Assembly: GCA_900539155.1 (NCBI GenBank)
Contig: UQBE01000039.1
Location: 1 to 22,020 of the forward strand
DNA length: 22,020 nucleotides
From: an uncultured Porphyromonas sp.
GTDB taxonomy: Bacteria > Bacteroidota > Bacteroidia > Bacteroidales > Porphyromonadaceae
Direction: 5' to 3'
Shown: positions 1 to 7,844 of the stretch, one piece after another
Numbering within the stretch: the stretch's first letter is position 1
Layout: each line of letters begins with the position of its first letter
Translations under genes and position numbers: made by a program
The notes under the pieces: generated by a model
What the model saw: the letters and a program-made list of their open reading frames with translations, nothing else
Databases searched by the model: none
Told to the model about the DNA's origin: nothing

Positions 1-169
1 CGCCGAGCGGTTCACCGAAGAAAAGTCGACCAAGCTTCCGAAACGAGAAAAAACTTCGCTTTTTACTTGCATGTGAACTTAAAAAGCAGGGTGCAGTCAC
101 GGCTAGTATCGTCAAGGTCGTTCGACAACGGACGCACCGACGGTCTGCGTCCCGACGGTCAAGTCCCTA

Positions 170-199
170 CATAATCGTTACACGCATAATCGTTACACG
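170..199. repeat. Perfect 15-bp tandem duplication
   Basis: The unit CATAATCGTTACACG occurs at 170-184 and again immediately at 185-199 with no mismatch. It lies about 37 bases before the promoter-like box at 236-243. It could be a paired binding site or simple slippage; nothing in the sequence decides between these. Confidence 0.85.
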
Positions 200-235
200 T
201 TGGGGTGGGTATGGTCGTGGGCGACGTTTTTTTAG

Positions 236-243
236 TACCTTTG
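236..243 (+). promoter_or_regulatory. Putative -7 box for greA
   Basis: TACCTTTG matches the Bacteroidetes primary sigma -7 consensus TAnnTTTG and follows a run of seven T at 227-233. No TTTG-like -33 element is obvious at the usual distance. If it is used, transcription would start near 250 and leave a leader of about 190 bases before greA, which is long for this operon. Confidence 0.5.
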
Positions 244-441
244 CACTCAGTAAGAGCGAGATGATCCGACGGTGTGGCTTCTCGCCTATATGACGAGGCT
301 TCTCTGATGTGGCACTCCTATGGAAGTATTAGGAGGTTATGTGGGAGTAAGTCCTCATTTGTTTTATATCTATGAGCTCACACTTCTAGAGGGGCTCGTG
401 GATGCCACTAGACTAAACGTAGACACTATCATCACATATCT

Positions 442-912
442 ATGGGATACTACTATATGACCCAAGAGGGATACGACGCCCTCAATAATACGATTAAGCA
501 GCTCGAGGCAGAGGAGCGTCCCAAGGTCACACAGCAGATCGCTGAGGCTCGCGACAAGGGCGACCTATCGGAGAATGCCGAGTACGACGCTGCCAAGGAG
601 GCGCAAGCGCATCTGGAGGACAAGATAGCTATGCTCAAAGCGCAGCTAGGCAACGCCCGTGTGCTGGAACCCTCGCAGATTAAGACGGACGAGGTGCAGA
701 TACTGAACCACGTGCGCCTGCTCAATAAGAAGAAGGGCGAGGAGAAGAGCTACTACATCGTCTCTGATGCTGAGGCAAACTTCAAGGAAAACAAGATTTC
801 TGTCAATACGCCTATCGCTAAGGGTCTCCTCGGCAAGAAGGTGGGCGACGTGGTGGAGATACAGGTGCCTGCGGGCAAGCTGGTCTTTGAGATTCTTGAG
901 ATAACTCGCTAG
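442..912 (+). CDS. greA: Transcription elongation factor GreA
   Basis: GreA enters the secondary channel of backtracked RNA polymerase and stimulates cleavage of the extruded transcript so that elongation can resume. The 156 residues match the usual GreA length. The N-terminal half (about 8-78) is the antiparallel coiled coil and carries the conserved stretch EARDKGDLSENAEYDAAKEA, whose acidic tip residues (D and E around 40-46) are those that coordinate catalytic Mg2+ in the family. The C-terminal half (about 80-156) is the FKBP-like polymerase-binding domain, with the conserved PIAKGLLGKKVGDVVEI. The ATG at 442 is chosen because the residues before the second Met (GYYY) resemble the short N-terminus of Bacteroides GreA. 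The Met at 457 is the alternative. It is the first gene of a probable greA-HIT-phoH unit; the next gene begins 48 bases on. Confidence 0.96.
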   Translation: MGYYYMTQEGYDALNNTIKQLEAEERPKVTQQIAEARDKGDLSENAEYDAAKEAQAHLEDKIAMLKAQLGNARVLEPSQIKTDEVQILNHVRLLNKKKGEEKSYYIVSDAEANFKENKISVNTPIAKGLLGKKVGDVVEIQVPAGKLVFEILEITR

Positions 913-960
913 GCTCGGGCACGCCCCTCTCTACAGAAGTACAAATAGACAAACTACACT

Positions 961-1356
961 ATGGCTTCAATCTTCAGTCGTATCATCGCAGGTGAGATAC
1001 CCTCTTACCGTATTGCGGAGGATGAGAACTACTACGCTTTTCTAGATATCAACCCCTATCAGCTGGGGCATACGCTCGTGGTCCCCAAGCGTGAGGTAGA
1101 CTACTACTACGACCTGACGGATGAGGAGCTGGCGGGGCTGATGTCTTTTGCCAAGCGTGTGGCGCGGGCTATCCAAGAAGTGACGCACTGTCGCAAAGTG
1201 GCGACGATGGTCCTCGGCCTGGAGGTGCCTCATGCTCACGTGCATCTAGTACCCATCAATAGCGAGGGCGATGTAGCGCACGGACCTCTGGCAACGAAGC
1301 CTACCGACGAGGAGATGGCTCGCATCGCCTCCGAGATAGCATCCTATATTAAATAA
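961..1356 (+). CDS. HIT family nucleotide-binding hydrolase
   Basis: This is a histidine-triad protein of the Hint/HinT type; such proteins hydrolyse the phosphoramidate or phosphoanhydride bond of AMP-linked small molecules in the cytoplasm. The signature HxHxHxx is seen at 91-97 (H91, H93, H95), preceded by the family's conserved NPYQLGHTLVVPK at 31-43. The N-terminal FSRIIAGEIP block (5-14) is also typical. At 131 residues it is full length for the Bacteroidetes members. The zinc-binding cysteines of some HIT proteins are absent, which is common. It sits 48 bases after greA and 16 bases before phoH, so it is probably cotranscribed with both. The natural substrate cannot be told from sequence. 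Confidence 0.93.
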   Translation: MASIFSRIIAGEIPSYRIAEDENYYAFLDINPYQLGHTLVVPKREVDYYYDLTDEELAGLMSFAKRVARAIQEVTHCRKVATMVLGLEVPHAHVHLVPINSEGDVAHGPLATKPTDEEMARIASEIASYIK

Positions 1357-1372
1357 GGAGTATCGAAGCCTA

Positions 1373-2407
1373 GTGACGGAGAGACTATATATCCTCGAGG
1401 AGATAGACCCGAGCATCCTCTACGGTCCTAACCGTGAGTACCTGCTCCTGCTACGTAACCTGTACCCCAAGCTACGCATCGTAGCGCACGACCGCATCCT
1501 CAAGATACTGGGAGACCCGACTGATATACAGCGTCTCACAGCACTCCTAGACCAGTTGGTCCGCCACATCTCTATGTACAATCAGCTGACGGAGCAGACA
1601 CTGCGTCAGCTTGCCACAGGCGAAGAGCTCCCAGAGGTGCGCGTGGCGCCTAATCATCTGCTCTACGGCACGAAGGGACGGAGCATCGGCTATCGTGGGG
1701 CGCATCAGCGTGAGATGGTGGAGGCGATAGCGACGCATGATATGCTCTTCGCCTTAGGTCCTGCGGGTACTGGCAAGACTTACATAGCGATAGCCCTAGC
1801 GGTCAAGGCGCTCAAGGAGAAGCAGGTGCGACGCATCATCCTCTCACGTCCCGCTGTCGAGGCAGGCGAGAAGCTGGGCTTCCTCCCAGGTGAGCTAAAG
1901 GACAAGCTCGACCCTTACCTCCAGCCCCTATATGACGCACTCGAGGAGATGATTCCGACGCAGAGGTTGCGCACCTATATGGAGAACGATGTGATTCAGA
2001 TCGCTCCCCTTGCTTACATGCGTGGTCGTACGCTCAACGATGCTATCGTCATCCTTGACGAGGCACAGAATACGACTCACCATCAGATGAAAATGTTTCT
2101 CACACGTCTCGGACGCAATAGCAAGATGATTATCACGGGCGACCTATCGCAGGTGGACTTGCCACGGGGAGTCACCTCGGGCTTGCGCCTTGCTGAGCGC
2201 ATCCTAGGTGATGTGGAGCAGATACCATTTGTCTACTTTGACGCTCAGGACATCGTGCGCCACCCTGTGGTGCAGCTGGTTGTGGATGCGTACGATCGCA
2301 AGGAGCATCAAGCACTGCAGGACGGACGATCCGCACCAGAGACTCGCCCAGAGGCTCACCAACAGCAGGCTATAGACTTAGATAAGGATCCAAGTAAAGA
2401 CTCATAG
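1373..2407 (+). CDS. phoH: PhoH family ATPase
   Basis: This is a cytoplasmic PhoH-like P-loop ATPase; the family has been linked to RNA metabolism, though its cellular role is poorly fixed. The Walker A motif GPAGTGKT is at 129-136 and Walker B AIVILDEAQN at 224-233 (D229, E230). The conserved SRPAVEAGEKLGFLPG segment follows at about 158-172, and the N-terminal 100 residues form the usual KH-like portion. Length (344) is normal. Translation starts at a GTG, with AAGGAG at 1355-1360, 12 bases upstream and overlapping the HIT stop, which argues for translational coupling. The last 30 residues are polar and unlikely to be structured. A strong hairpin follows at 2414-2444. Confidence 0.95.
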   Translation: MTERLYILEEIDPSILYGPNREYLLLLRNLYPKLRIVAHDRILKILGDPTDIQRLTALLDQLVRHISMYNQLTEQTLRQLATGEELPEVRVAPNHLLYGTKGRSIGYRGAHQREMVEAIATHDMLFALGPAGTGKTYIAIALAVKALKEKQVRRIILSRPAVEAGEKLGFLPGELKDKLDPYLQPLYDALEEMIPTQRLRTYMENDVIQIAPLAYMRGRTLNDAIVILDEAQNTTHHQMKMFLTRLGRNSKMIITGDLSQVDLPRGVTSGLRLAERILGDVEQIPFVYFDAQDIVRHPVVQLVVDAYDRKEHQALQDGRSAPETRPEAHQQQAIDLDKDPSKDS

Positions 2408-2413
2408 ATACTT

Positions 2414-2444
2414 CTCTCTCTCTCGGCTAGACCGAGGGGGAGGG
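2414..2444 (+). terminator. Probable terminator after phoH
   Basis: A CT-rich arm at 2414-2426 pairs with a GA-rich arm at 2432-2444 over 13 positions, three of them G-U, around the five-base loop CTAGA. The core CTCGG/CCGAG is perfect. A TTTT run comes at 2453-2456, eight bases beyond the stem, so the U-tract is displaced. The position, six bases after the phoH stop and before purC, fits the end of the greA-HIT-phoH transcript. Confidence 0.55.
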
Positions 2445-2461
2445 CAAGCGCCTTTTAGCAA

Positions 2462-2474
2462 ATCAATTATTGAT
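2462..2474. repeat. Short AT-rich palindrome before purC
   Basis: ATCAAT-T-ATTGAT is a perfect inverted repeat with a one-base centre, ending nine bases before the purC ATG. It could be an operator or an RBS-occluding hairpin, or may be chance in an AT-rich spacer. No known purine regulator site is recognised in it. Confidence 0.35.
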
Positions 2475-2483
2475 CATAATACA

Positions 2484-3428
2484 ATGAATCAAGCACTAAC
2501 ACATACCGACCTCTCTCTCCCAGGTATCCAATCTGTCTTCCACGGCAAGGTGAGAGATGTGTACTTCCTCGAGGGTGATCTGATAGCTATGGTCGCTACG
2601 GACAGAATTTCCGCCTTTGATGTAGTACTCCCCGAGGGCATCCCCTACAAGGGGCAAGTACTTAACCAGATTGCTGCTGAGCAGCTCGACGCTACGGCAC
2701 ACCTCGTGCCCAACTGGAAGATTGCGACGCCCGACCCGATGGTTACGGTGGGACACCGCTGCGAGCCCTTTAAGGTGGAGATGATCGTGCGCGGCTACAT
2801 AGCTGGTAGCGCATGGCGTGCTTACCAGGCTGGCGAGCGGACCATCTGCGGCATCGCACTACCCGAGGGACTGAAGGAAAATGAGCGTCTCCCCCACCCC
2901 ATTATCACCCCCACGACGAAGGCTGACGAGGGGCACGATGAGAACATAAGCCGTGAGGAGATTATTGCCTCGGGACTCATCTCCGAGGAGGACTACAAGG
3001 TCATCGAGCAGTACACGCAGCAGCTCTTTGAGGAGGGTACCCGCATCGCTCGCGAGCGCGGTCTCATCCTGGTGGACACGAAGTATGAGTTTGGCAAGAA
3101 GGATGGCAAGGTAATTCTGATTGACGAGATTCACACGCCAGACTCCTCTCGCTACTTCTACCTCGAGGGCTACGAGGAGCGTCAGGCTAAGGGCGAGCCT
3201 CAGCGCCAGCTCTCGAAGGAGTTCGTCCGTCAGTGGCTTATCGAGCAGGGCTTCCAGGGTAAGGCTGGGCAGAAGATGCCTACGATAACCCCTGAGTACG
3301 CAGCCTCTGTGAGTGATCGCTACATAGAGCTCTACGAGCATATCACGGGTAAGACTTTCGTCAAGGAGCAGTCCCAGGATGTGGCTAAGCGTATCGAGGA
3401 TAACCTGCTAGCCTTCCTGAAGAAGTAA
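2484..3428 (+). CDS. purC: Phosphoribosylaminoimidazole-succinocarboxamide synthase (SAICAR synthetase)
   Basis: PurC joins aspartate to CAIR using ATP, step eight of de novo purine synthesis (seven in some countings), in the cytoplasm. The N-terminal GKVRDVY (21-27) and VATDRISAFDVVLPEGIPYK (37-56) match the ATP- and CAIR-binding core. A mid-protein stretch carries VDTKYEFGKKDGKV and then IDEIHTPDSSRYF, the PurC signature with the aspartate-binding residues. At 314 residues it is the longer PurC form common in Bacteroidetes; many other bacterial PurC proteins are near 240. The ATG at 2484 is the only sensible start. It stands alone between a terminator upstream and a strong hairpin downstream, so it is probably monocistronic. 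Confidence 0.97.
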   Translation: MNQALTHTDLSLPGIQSVFHGKVRDVYFLEGDLIAMVATDRISAFDVVLPEGIPYKGQVLNQIAAEQLDATAHLVPNWKIATPDPMVTVGHRCEPFKVEMIVRGYIAGSAWRAYQAGERTICGIALPEGLKENERLPHPIITPTTKADEGHDENISREEIIASGLISEEDYKVIEQYTQQLFEEGTRIARERGLILVDTKYEFGKKDGKVILIDEIHTPDSSRYFYLEGYEERQAKGEPQRQLSKEFVRQWLIEQGFQGKAGQKMPTITPEYAASVSDRYIELYEHITGKTFVKEQSQDVAKRIEDNLLAFLKK

Positions 3429-3451
3429 CAACAACCTGATTACATATATGG

Positions 3452-3494
3452 ACCAGCGACTAGGGGGCTGTGTACAACCTCCCTAGTCGCTGGT
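3452..3494 (+). terminator. Intrinsic-type hairpin after purC
   Basis: ACCAGCGACTAGGG (3452-3465) and CCCTAGTCGCTGGT (3481-3494) form a perfect 14-bp stem, extendable by one G-U and one G-C pair into the loop. It starts 23 bases after the purC stop. The bases that follow (TCTAATCTCT) are only moderately T-rich, so it may work poorly as a classical U-tract terminator. It ends 18 bases before the menG start. Confidence 0.75.
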
Positions 3495-3512
3495 TCTAAT
3501 CTCTATATTACT

Positions 3513-4226
3513 ATGTCTGTATCTCTAGATGGTAAGTCTCGCTACGTGCGACAGATGTTTGACCGCATCGCTGGGCACTATGACTCGATGAATCGCCTGA
3601 TGACGGGCGGTATGGATCTGGCATGGCGCTGGCAGGTCATAGAGCATCTAGCGGACTATGCGCCTCATCAGGTGGCTGACCTAGCCTGCGGCACAGGAGA
3701 TATGATCCTGATGCTCTCGCGATACTTGCCGTCGGTGCGTGAGATAGTTGGTGTAGACCTCTCGGAGGGGATGCTGGCGGTGGCTACTGAGCGTGTCAAG
3801 CGGGCTACACGGGCAGCCTCTGTAACACTATTGGCGGAGAATTGCCAGGAGCTCTCTCTAGCTACGCAGTCGGTTGATGCGGTGACCTGCACACTGGGGA
3901 TTAGAAACTTTTCGGACCCGCTACAAGGCTTGCGAGAGATGCACCGCATTCTCAGGCCTGGGGGAAGGCTCGCTATCTTGGAGCTGAGCGAACCTCGTGG
4001 AGGACTATTGCTCCAGGGCTATAACATCTACGCCAAGCGGTTGATCCCCTGGATCGGACAGCTATGCGCTCACGATCGCTCTGCCTACAGCTATCTCCCA
4101 GCCTCTATCCAGGCGATGCCACAGCGAGAGAAGATGACGGCACTGATCCGTAAGGCGGGCTTTGGAGAAGTACAATATAAAGAAATGCCCCTAGGAATCT
4201 GCGTCTTATACACGGCAGAAGCTTAG
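3513..4226 (+). CDS. menG: Demethylmenaquinone methyltransferase
   Basis: This is a class I SAM-dependent methyltransferase of the UbiE/MenG family. In menaquinone-using Bacteroidetes it carries out the last step, C-methylation of demethylmenaquinone, at the membrane surface. SAM-binding motif I, ADLACGTGDM, is at 55-64, followed by VDLSEGML and the family-specific CTLGIRNFSD and LRPGGRLAILELSEP. The N-terminal RQMFDRIAGHYDSMNRLMTGG (about 13-33) is also diagnostic of UbiE/MenG. Length (237) is normal. It starts 84 bases after purC beyond the hairpin and is followed 20 bases later by aroE, likely in the same transcript. It is named ubiE in some annotations; no ubiquinone gene is seen nearby. 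Confidence 0.94.
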   Translation: MSVSLDGKSRYVRQMFDRIAGHYDSMNRLMTGGMDLAWRWQVIEHLADYAPHQVADLACGTGDMILMLSRYLPSVREIVGVDLSEGMLAVATERVKRATRAASVTLLAENCQELSLATQSVDAVTCTLGIRNFSDPLQGLREMHRILRPGGRLAILELSEPRGGLLLQGYNIYAKRLIPWIGQLCAHDRSAYSYLPASIQAMPQREKMTALIRKAGFGEVQYKEMPLGICVLYTAEA

Positions 4227-4246
4227 AGGCATAAAAGAATAAGAGT

Positions 4247-4999
4247 ATGCAACGTATTTACGCTCTGATAGGTAAGCCCCTAGGGCACTCGCTCTCGGCT
4301 GACTACTTTAACGACCTTTTTGCTACCCAAGGGATTGACGCTCGCTACGTACTGCAGGAGTTGTCTGACCTCTCCCTACTCATCCCCTGGCTAGAGGCGA
4401 CACCAGCCGTTGTAGGCTTCAACGTGACGAGCCCCTACAAGGTCGCTATATGCGACTACCTAGACGAGATAGATGCTGAGGCAAGGTACGTGGGGGCTGT
4501 GAACACGGTCGTGGTGGACCGCTCTGGCTCGAAGATGCGTCTCAGGGGCTTTAACACGGATGTGCAGGGCGTGGTCGAGAGCTTGCAACCGCTCCTCAGA
4601 CCAGAGCTACAGCACGCACTCATCCTGGGGACGGGCGGTGCTGCGCATGCGGTCGCGCAGGCACTGAAACGTCTGGGGCGTGACTACACGCTCGTGAGCA
4701 GAAGCCCCGAAGCAGCTCACATACTATCTTATGAAGCTTTGACCCCAGCGCTCATCTCAGAGAGCGGCATCCTGATTAATGCGACTCCGCTCGGTATGGA
4801 GCCACTCGTCACGGAGCGTCCGCAACTCCCCTACGAGGCGATTACGCCACAACACCTTTGTATGGACCTTATATACAACCCCGAGGAGACGCGCTTCCTC
4901 AAAGCTTGCCGTGAGCAGGGTGCTACCACGATTAATGGGCTGAAGATGCTCCTCGTGCAGGCTCGCTACGCGTGGCATATTTGGACTCACAAGCAGTAG
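4247..4999 (+). CDS. aroE: Shikimate dehydrogenase
   Basis: AroE reduces 3-dehydroshikimate to shikimate with NADPH in aromatic amino acid and chorismate synthesis, and so also feeds menaquinone. The shikimate-binding GKPLGHSLS (9-17, with S15 and S17), the catalytic lysine in NVTSPYK (K65) and its partner aspartate in GFNTD (D105) are all present. The glycine-rich GTGGAAHA (128-135) is the NADP-binding turn, and NATPLGM and NGLKMLLVQA are conserved downstream. At 250 residues it is slightly shorter than the E. coli protein but complete. A short purine stretch (AAGAG) lies just before the ATG. It faces ftsW, from whose stop it is separated by 37 bases containing a symmetric hairpin. Confidence 0.95.
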   Translation: MQRIYALIGKPLGHSLSADYFNDLFATQGIDARYVLQELSDLSLLIPWLEATPAVVGFNVTSPYKVAICDYLDEIDAEARYVGAVNTVVVDRSGSKMRLRGFNTDVQGVVESLQPLLRPELQHALILGTGGAAHAVAQALKRLGRDYTLVSRSPEAAHILSYEALTPALISESGILINATPLGMEPLVTERPQLPYEAITPQHLCMDLIYNPEETRFLKACREQGATTINGLKMLLVQARYAWHIWTHKQ

Positions 5000-5002
5000 T
5001 GT

Positions 5003-5029
5003 GAGACTGTTGCAAAAGTCAACAGTTTC
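5003..5029. terminator. Bidirectional hairpin between convergent aroE and ftsW
   Basis: GAGACTGTTG (5003-5012) pairs with CAACAGTTTC (5020-5029) over 10 positions including one G-U, around the loop CAAAAGT. It lies in the 37-base gap where aroE (+) and ftsW (-) meet, so it can serve both transcripts. The stem is nearly identical to the perfect palindrome at 14829-14850. Confidence 0.7.
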
Positions 5030-5036
5030 CTTGTGG

Positions 5037-6437
5037 CTAGAGCGCAACCTCTGATTGCTCCTCTGAGTGCACTACGCTAGTCTCTTCCGTGGCAGTGGTG
5101 GTCGCTACGCTCTCTCGTGCTAGCTGCTGCCTATACTCCTCCTCGCGGATGTGCCGTGTGACTGCTATACAAAGGCCTATGGCAATGGATGTGGCAAGGA
5201 GCGAGGAGCCTCCTCGACTGATGAGCGGGAGCGTTTGCCCTGTATTGGGAGAGATGCCCGCCACAACATACATATGTATGATGGCCTGGGTGGTGTACAT
5301 GAGACCGACACCGAGCAGGATAATACGCTGTGAACTGAGATGCGCTCGTGTAGCCCAGCGAGAGAGCTTGAAGAAGAGCAGGATGTAGAGTAGTGGCACC
5401 CAGAGCATCCCAATAAGACCCGTCTCCTCGATGATGATGGCATAGATAAAGTCGGAGTAGGCCTCGGGGAGGATGTCTCGCTCGACGCTATTGCCTGGGA
5501 AGACACCCGTACCATTGCTTCGTGCGATGGCGATGCGAGCGTGCTGCTCCTGGAAGTTGTCCTCATTGATGACAAACTTACTGGAGTCTGCCTTGATGGC
5601 AAAGTCTTCGATACGACCCTTCCAGCGTGCGGTGCTACTGCTTTGCATGACAACACTGTCTGGTAGTAGGAGGAGGCCAGCAACGAGCAGTGTGATAATC
5701 CCGAGACCAATGCCCGAGATAAGGAGTAAGCTCTTAGATAATCCCATCTGAACAAAGCCGATGAAGAGGATGAAGAGCGTGAAGATAATACCCATGGAGA
5801 GACTCTCCTTGGCAACGAAGAGAAGTCCCACGCCGGCAATAGCGCAGAAGATATAGAAGCGCTGGTTGACTTTGCTCTGATCTCGCACTGGGAGCACTAT
5901 GGCAGCCAGCATAATGACTGCTGGCTTGAAGAGCTCAGACCACTGAAAGCCGAGGAGTGTGCGCTTCGCTTCATTGGTCTCCGTCCCGATGAACGGTGTA
6001 AATACCACGGCAAGGAGTGCTAACAGAAAGAGACCTGCTCCGAAAGGGAGCAACCACTTCTTCGACAAGCGCGAGCAACCCCATGCAACCACCACCGAGA
6101 AAATGACATGCTTGAGGTGCCCCGTAAAGGGAGCATACAGGCTCTCTCCTCGATAAGCCAGCGTACTGGTGGCACTATATATAAAGAGTATCGAGGTCGC
6201 GAGAAAGGCGAAGTAAAGAACCCAGAGCACTCGGTCGCCCTTGATGCGAGGCTGTTGTGGCTTGCTCTGGTCCCCCTCGTGGCTCTCCTCCGCTGGGGAT
6301 GGATGCGTCTCGTCATCCTGAGCAAGGGGCTCCTCGGTCCTAGGCGTCAGGTCGAAGATGTCTGAAGAGGAGGTTTCGTTGTCGTATGGAGTCTCTTGTG
6401 GTATCATGGTCATCGGTTGTGAACGATTGCGGATCAC
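5037..6437 (-). CDS. ftsW: Septal peptidoglycan glycosyltransferase FtsW (SEDS family)
   Basis: FtsW polymerises lipid II into glycan strands at the septum together with FtsI. Hydrophobic helices fill about residues 70-430, with the SEDS signatures ATSTLAY early on, YAIIIEETGLIG around the later loop, and PLISRGGSSLLATS near the last helices. The start is a GTG whose last bases overlap the murD stop (GTGA, 6434-6437), implying translational coupling; Met at residue 9 or 11 is an alternative. The first 66 residues are a polar, acidic cytoplasmic extension and the last about 35 a polar tail, so at 466 residues it is longer than a core FtsW (about 380-410). It is the last gene of the cluster here; murG and the rest of dcw do not follow. 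Confidence 0.93.
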   Translation of the reverse strand: MIRNRSQPMTMIPQETPYDNETSSSDIFDLTPRTEEPLAQDDETHPSPAEESHEGDQSKPQQPRIKGDRVLWVLYFAFLATSILFIYSATSTLAYRGESLYAPFTGHLKHVIFSVVVAWGCSRLSKKWLLPFGAGLFLLALLAVVFTPFIGTETNEAKRTLLGFQWSELFKPAVIMLAAIVLPVRDQSKVNQRFYIFCAIAGVGLLFVAKESLSMGIIFTLFILFIGFVQMGLSKSLLLISGIGLGIITLLVAGLLLLPDSVVMQSSSTARWKGRIEDFAIKADSSKFVINEDNFQEQHARIAIARSNGTGVFPGNSVERDILPEAYSDFIYAIIIEETGLIGMLWVPLLYILLFFKLSRWATRAHLSSQRIILLGVGLMYTTQAIIHMYVVAGISPNTGQTLPLISRGGSSLLATSIAIGLCIAVTRHIREEEYRQQLARESVATTTATEETSVVHSEEQSEVAL

Positions 6438-7810
6438 TGGTTTGATTTACCCTCTTGAGTTAGGGCAAGCACCTCCGCTCTGAACTGGTCGCCACGGTCT
6501 TCGTAGCAGGTGAAGAGGTCAAAGCTGGCACACGCTGGCGAGAGGAGTACGGTCTCCCCCGCCTTGGCCATCTGGCGAGCCACCGCTATAGCGTCTCGCA
6601 TGGAGGTGACCTCCTCGTGGCGTGGTATGACGGTATCGAAGCTACGATGTAGCTTGGCGGAGTCGGTCGTGAGGTAGATGAGTCCGACGACTTTCTCTCT
6701 GACCAGAGACATCAGATCATTGTAGTCATTGCCCTTGTCTGTGCCTCCCAGTATGAGTATAGTCGGTGTACGCATACTCTCTAGAGCATACCAAGTACTA
6801 TTGATGTTGGTCGCCTTGGAGTCGTTGATGTAGTCTACGCCATCGATGCAAGCTACATACTCTAGACGGTGAGGTACATTGGTAAAGGTCTCTAGCGAAG
6901 CTCGGATTACGTCGCTCTCTACGCCTAAGGCTTGCGCAGCGCAGCCGACGGCTAGGGCGTTCTGTACGTTGTGCTTTCCCGAGAGAGCTAGAGACGATTC
7001 GGGCATAACGAGCTCTGGCTCTTGCAGACTGAAGCGGAGCTGTCCATCAAGACTAGAAGCCACGACAGCGTCGCTTGAGGATGACTCGGTGGTAAAGAAT
7101 AGTCTGCGTCCAGCTCCCATCCCAGGCTCTTGGAGTAGACGCTGTGTCCATTCATCTTCAATCCACGAGATGAAGTAGTCGGATGGCTGCTGGTTTTGCG
7201 TAATGCGCATCTTAGCTCGCGCATAGAGCTCCATCTGGTGGTCATAGCGGTCTAGATGGTCGGGCGTGATGTTGAGCAGGATAGCGATATGAGCTCTGAA
7301 TTGGTACATATGATCCAGCTGGAAGCTACTCAGCTCGATGACATAGTAAGCGTGTGGCTCCAGTGCTACCTGACGAGCTAGACTAGTCCCCACGTTGCCC
7401 GCCATAGATACATCTAGTCCTGCATTGTGGAGGGTGTGGTAGAGCCAGTTGGTCGTGGTTGTCTTGCCATTGCTCCCCGTTATAGCAATCATCACACTAT
7501 CCTCGGCATAGCGATAGGCGAACTCTATCTCACTGATGATAGAGGTGCCCTGAGCTGTGAGCTGGCGGATGAGCGGTGCGCTGTCTGGTATGCCTGGGCT
7601 CTTGATAATCTCCCTGGCAGATAAGATACGACTGGTGCTGTGTCCGCCCTCTTCGTAAGGGATGTGGTACTGCTCTAGCTCCTCTTTATATTGTGGCTTA
7701 ATCTGGCCCGAATCGGAGACAAAGACTGGGAGTCCTTGCTTCTGGGCGAGAATGGCAGCTCCGACGCCGCTCTCTCCAGCACCTAGGATAATATATTCGT
7801 TGCTTTGCAT
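6434..7810 (-). CDS. murD: UDP-N-acetylmuramoyl-L-alanine--D-glutamate ligase
   Basis: MurD adds D-glutamate to UDP-MurNAc-L-alanine with ATP in the cytoplasm. The N-terminal Rossmann-like domain opens with ILGAGESGVGAA (8-19). The Mur ligase P-loop GSNGKTTT is at 112-119. LNITPDHLDRYDH, the NVQNALA segment and the C-terminal GGTDKGNDY and LLSPACASFD motifs are all in place. Length (458) is normal. It starts 34 bases after mraY, and its TGA stop overlaps the ftsW GTG start. The order mraY-murD-ftsW is the classical dcw arrangement. Confidence 0.96.
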   Translation of the reverse strand: MQSNEYIILGAGESGVGAAILAQKQGLPVFVSDSGQIKPQYKEELEQYHIPYEEGGHSTSRILSAREIIKSPGIPDSAPLIRQLTAQGTSIISEIEFAYRYAEDSVMIAITGSNGKTTTTNWLYHTLHNAGLDVSMAGNVGTSLARQVALEPHAYYVIELSSFQLDHMYQFRAHIAILLNITPDHLDRYDHQMELYARAKMRITQNQQPSDYFISWIEDEWTQRLLQEPGMGAGRRLFFTTESSSSDAVVASSLDGQLRFSLQEPELVMPESSLALSGKHNVQNALAVGCAAQALGVESDVIRASLETFTNVPHRLEYVACIDGVDYINDSKATNINSTWYALESMRTPTILILGGTDKGNDYNDLMSLVREKVVGLIYLTTDSAKLHRSFDTVIPRHEEVTSMRDAIAVARQMAKAGETVLLSPACASFDLFTCYEDRGDQFRAEVLALTQEGKSNQ

Positions 7811-7844
7811 ATGTGTGTGAGGTCGTTTCTATATGTAGTGTATC

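Larger units (their letters stand above)
1..441. other. Gene-poor region upstream of greA
   Basis: No convincing gene lies here. Frame 1 is open from base 1 to a TAA at 172-174 (57 codons), so it could be the 3' end of a gene cut by the window edge, but the translation is basic, low in recognisable motifs and not identifiable. Bases 131-160 contain the 9-mer CCGACGGTC twice (137-145 and 152-160), and the first copy forms the loop of a GACGCA/TGCGTC inverted repeat (131-136 with 146-151). Bases 170-199 are a perfect 15-bp tandem duplication. A promoter-like box sits at 236-243. The remaining 200 bases before greA hold a small CTCCTA/TAGGAG hairpin (315-320 with 330-335) and no open frame longer than a few codons. 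Confidence 0.6.

Noticed and set aside
1..174. Possible partial gene ending at 172-174
   Set aside because: Open for 57 codons only because the window starts here; residue content is not recognisable and 57 codons without a stop is not rare enough to call a gene.
2859..3341. 160-codon minus-strand frame inside purC
   Set aside because: Antisense shadow of a well-conserved purC; leucine-rich composition is that of reverse-translated coding DNA.
5177..5839. 220-codon minus-strand frame inside ftsW
   Set aside because: It is a shifted frame of ftsW on the same strand, serine- and arginine-rich with no motif; ftsW itself is intact.
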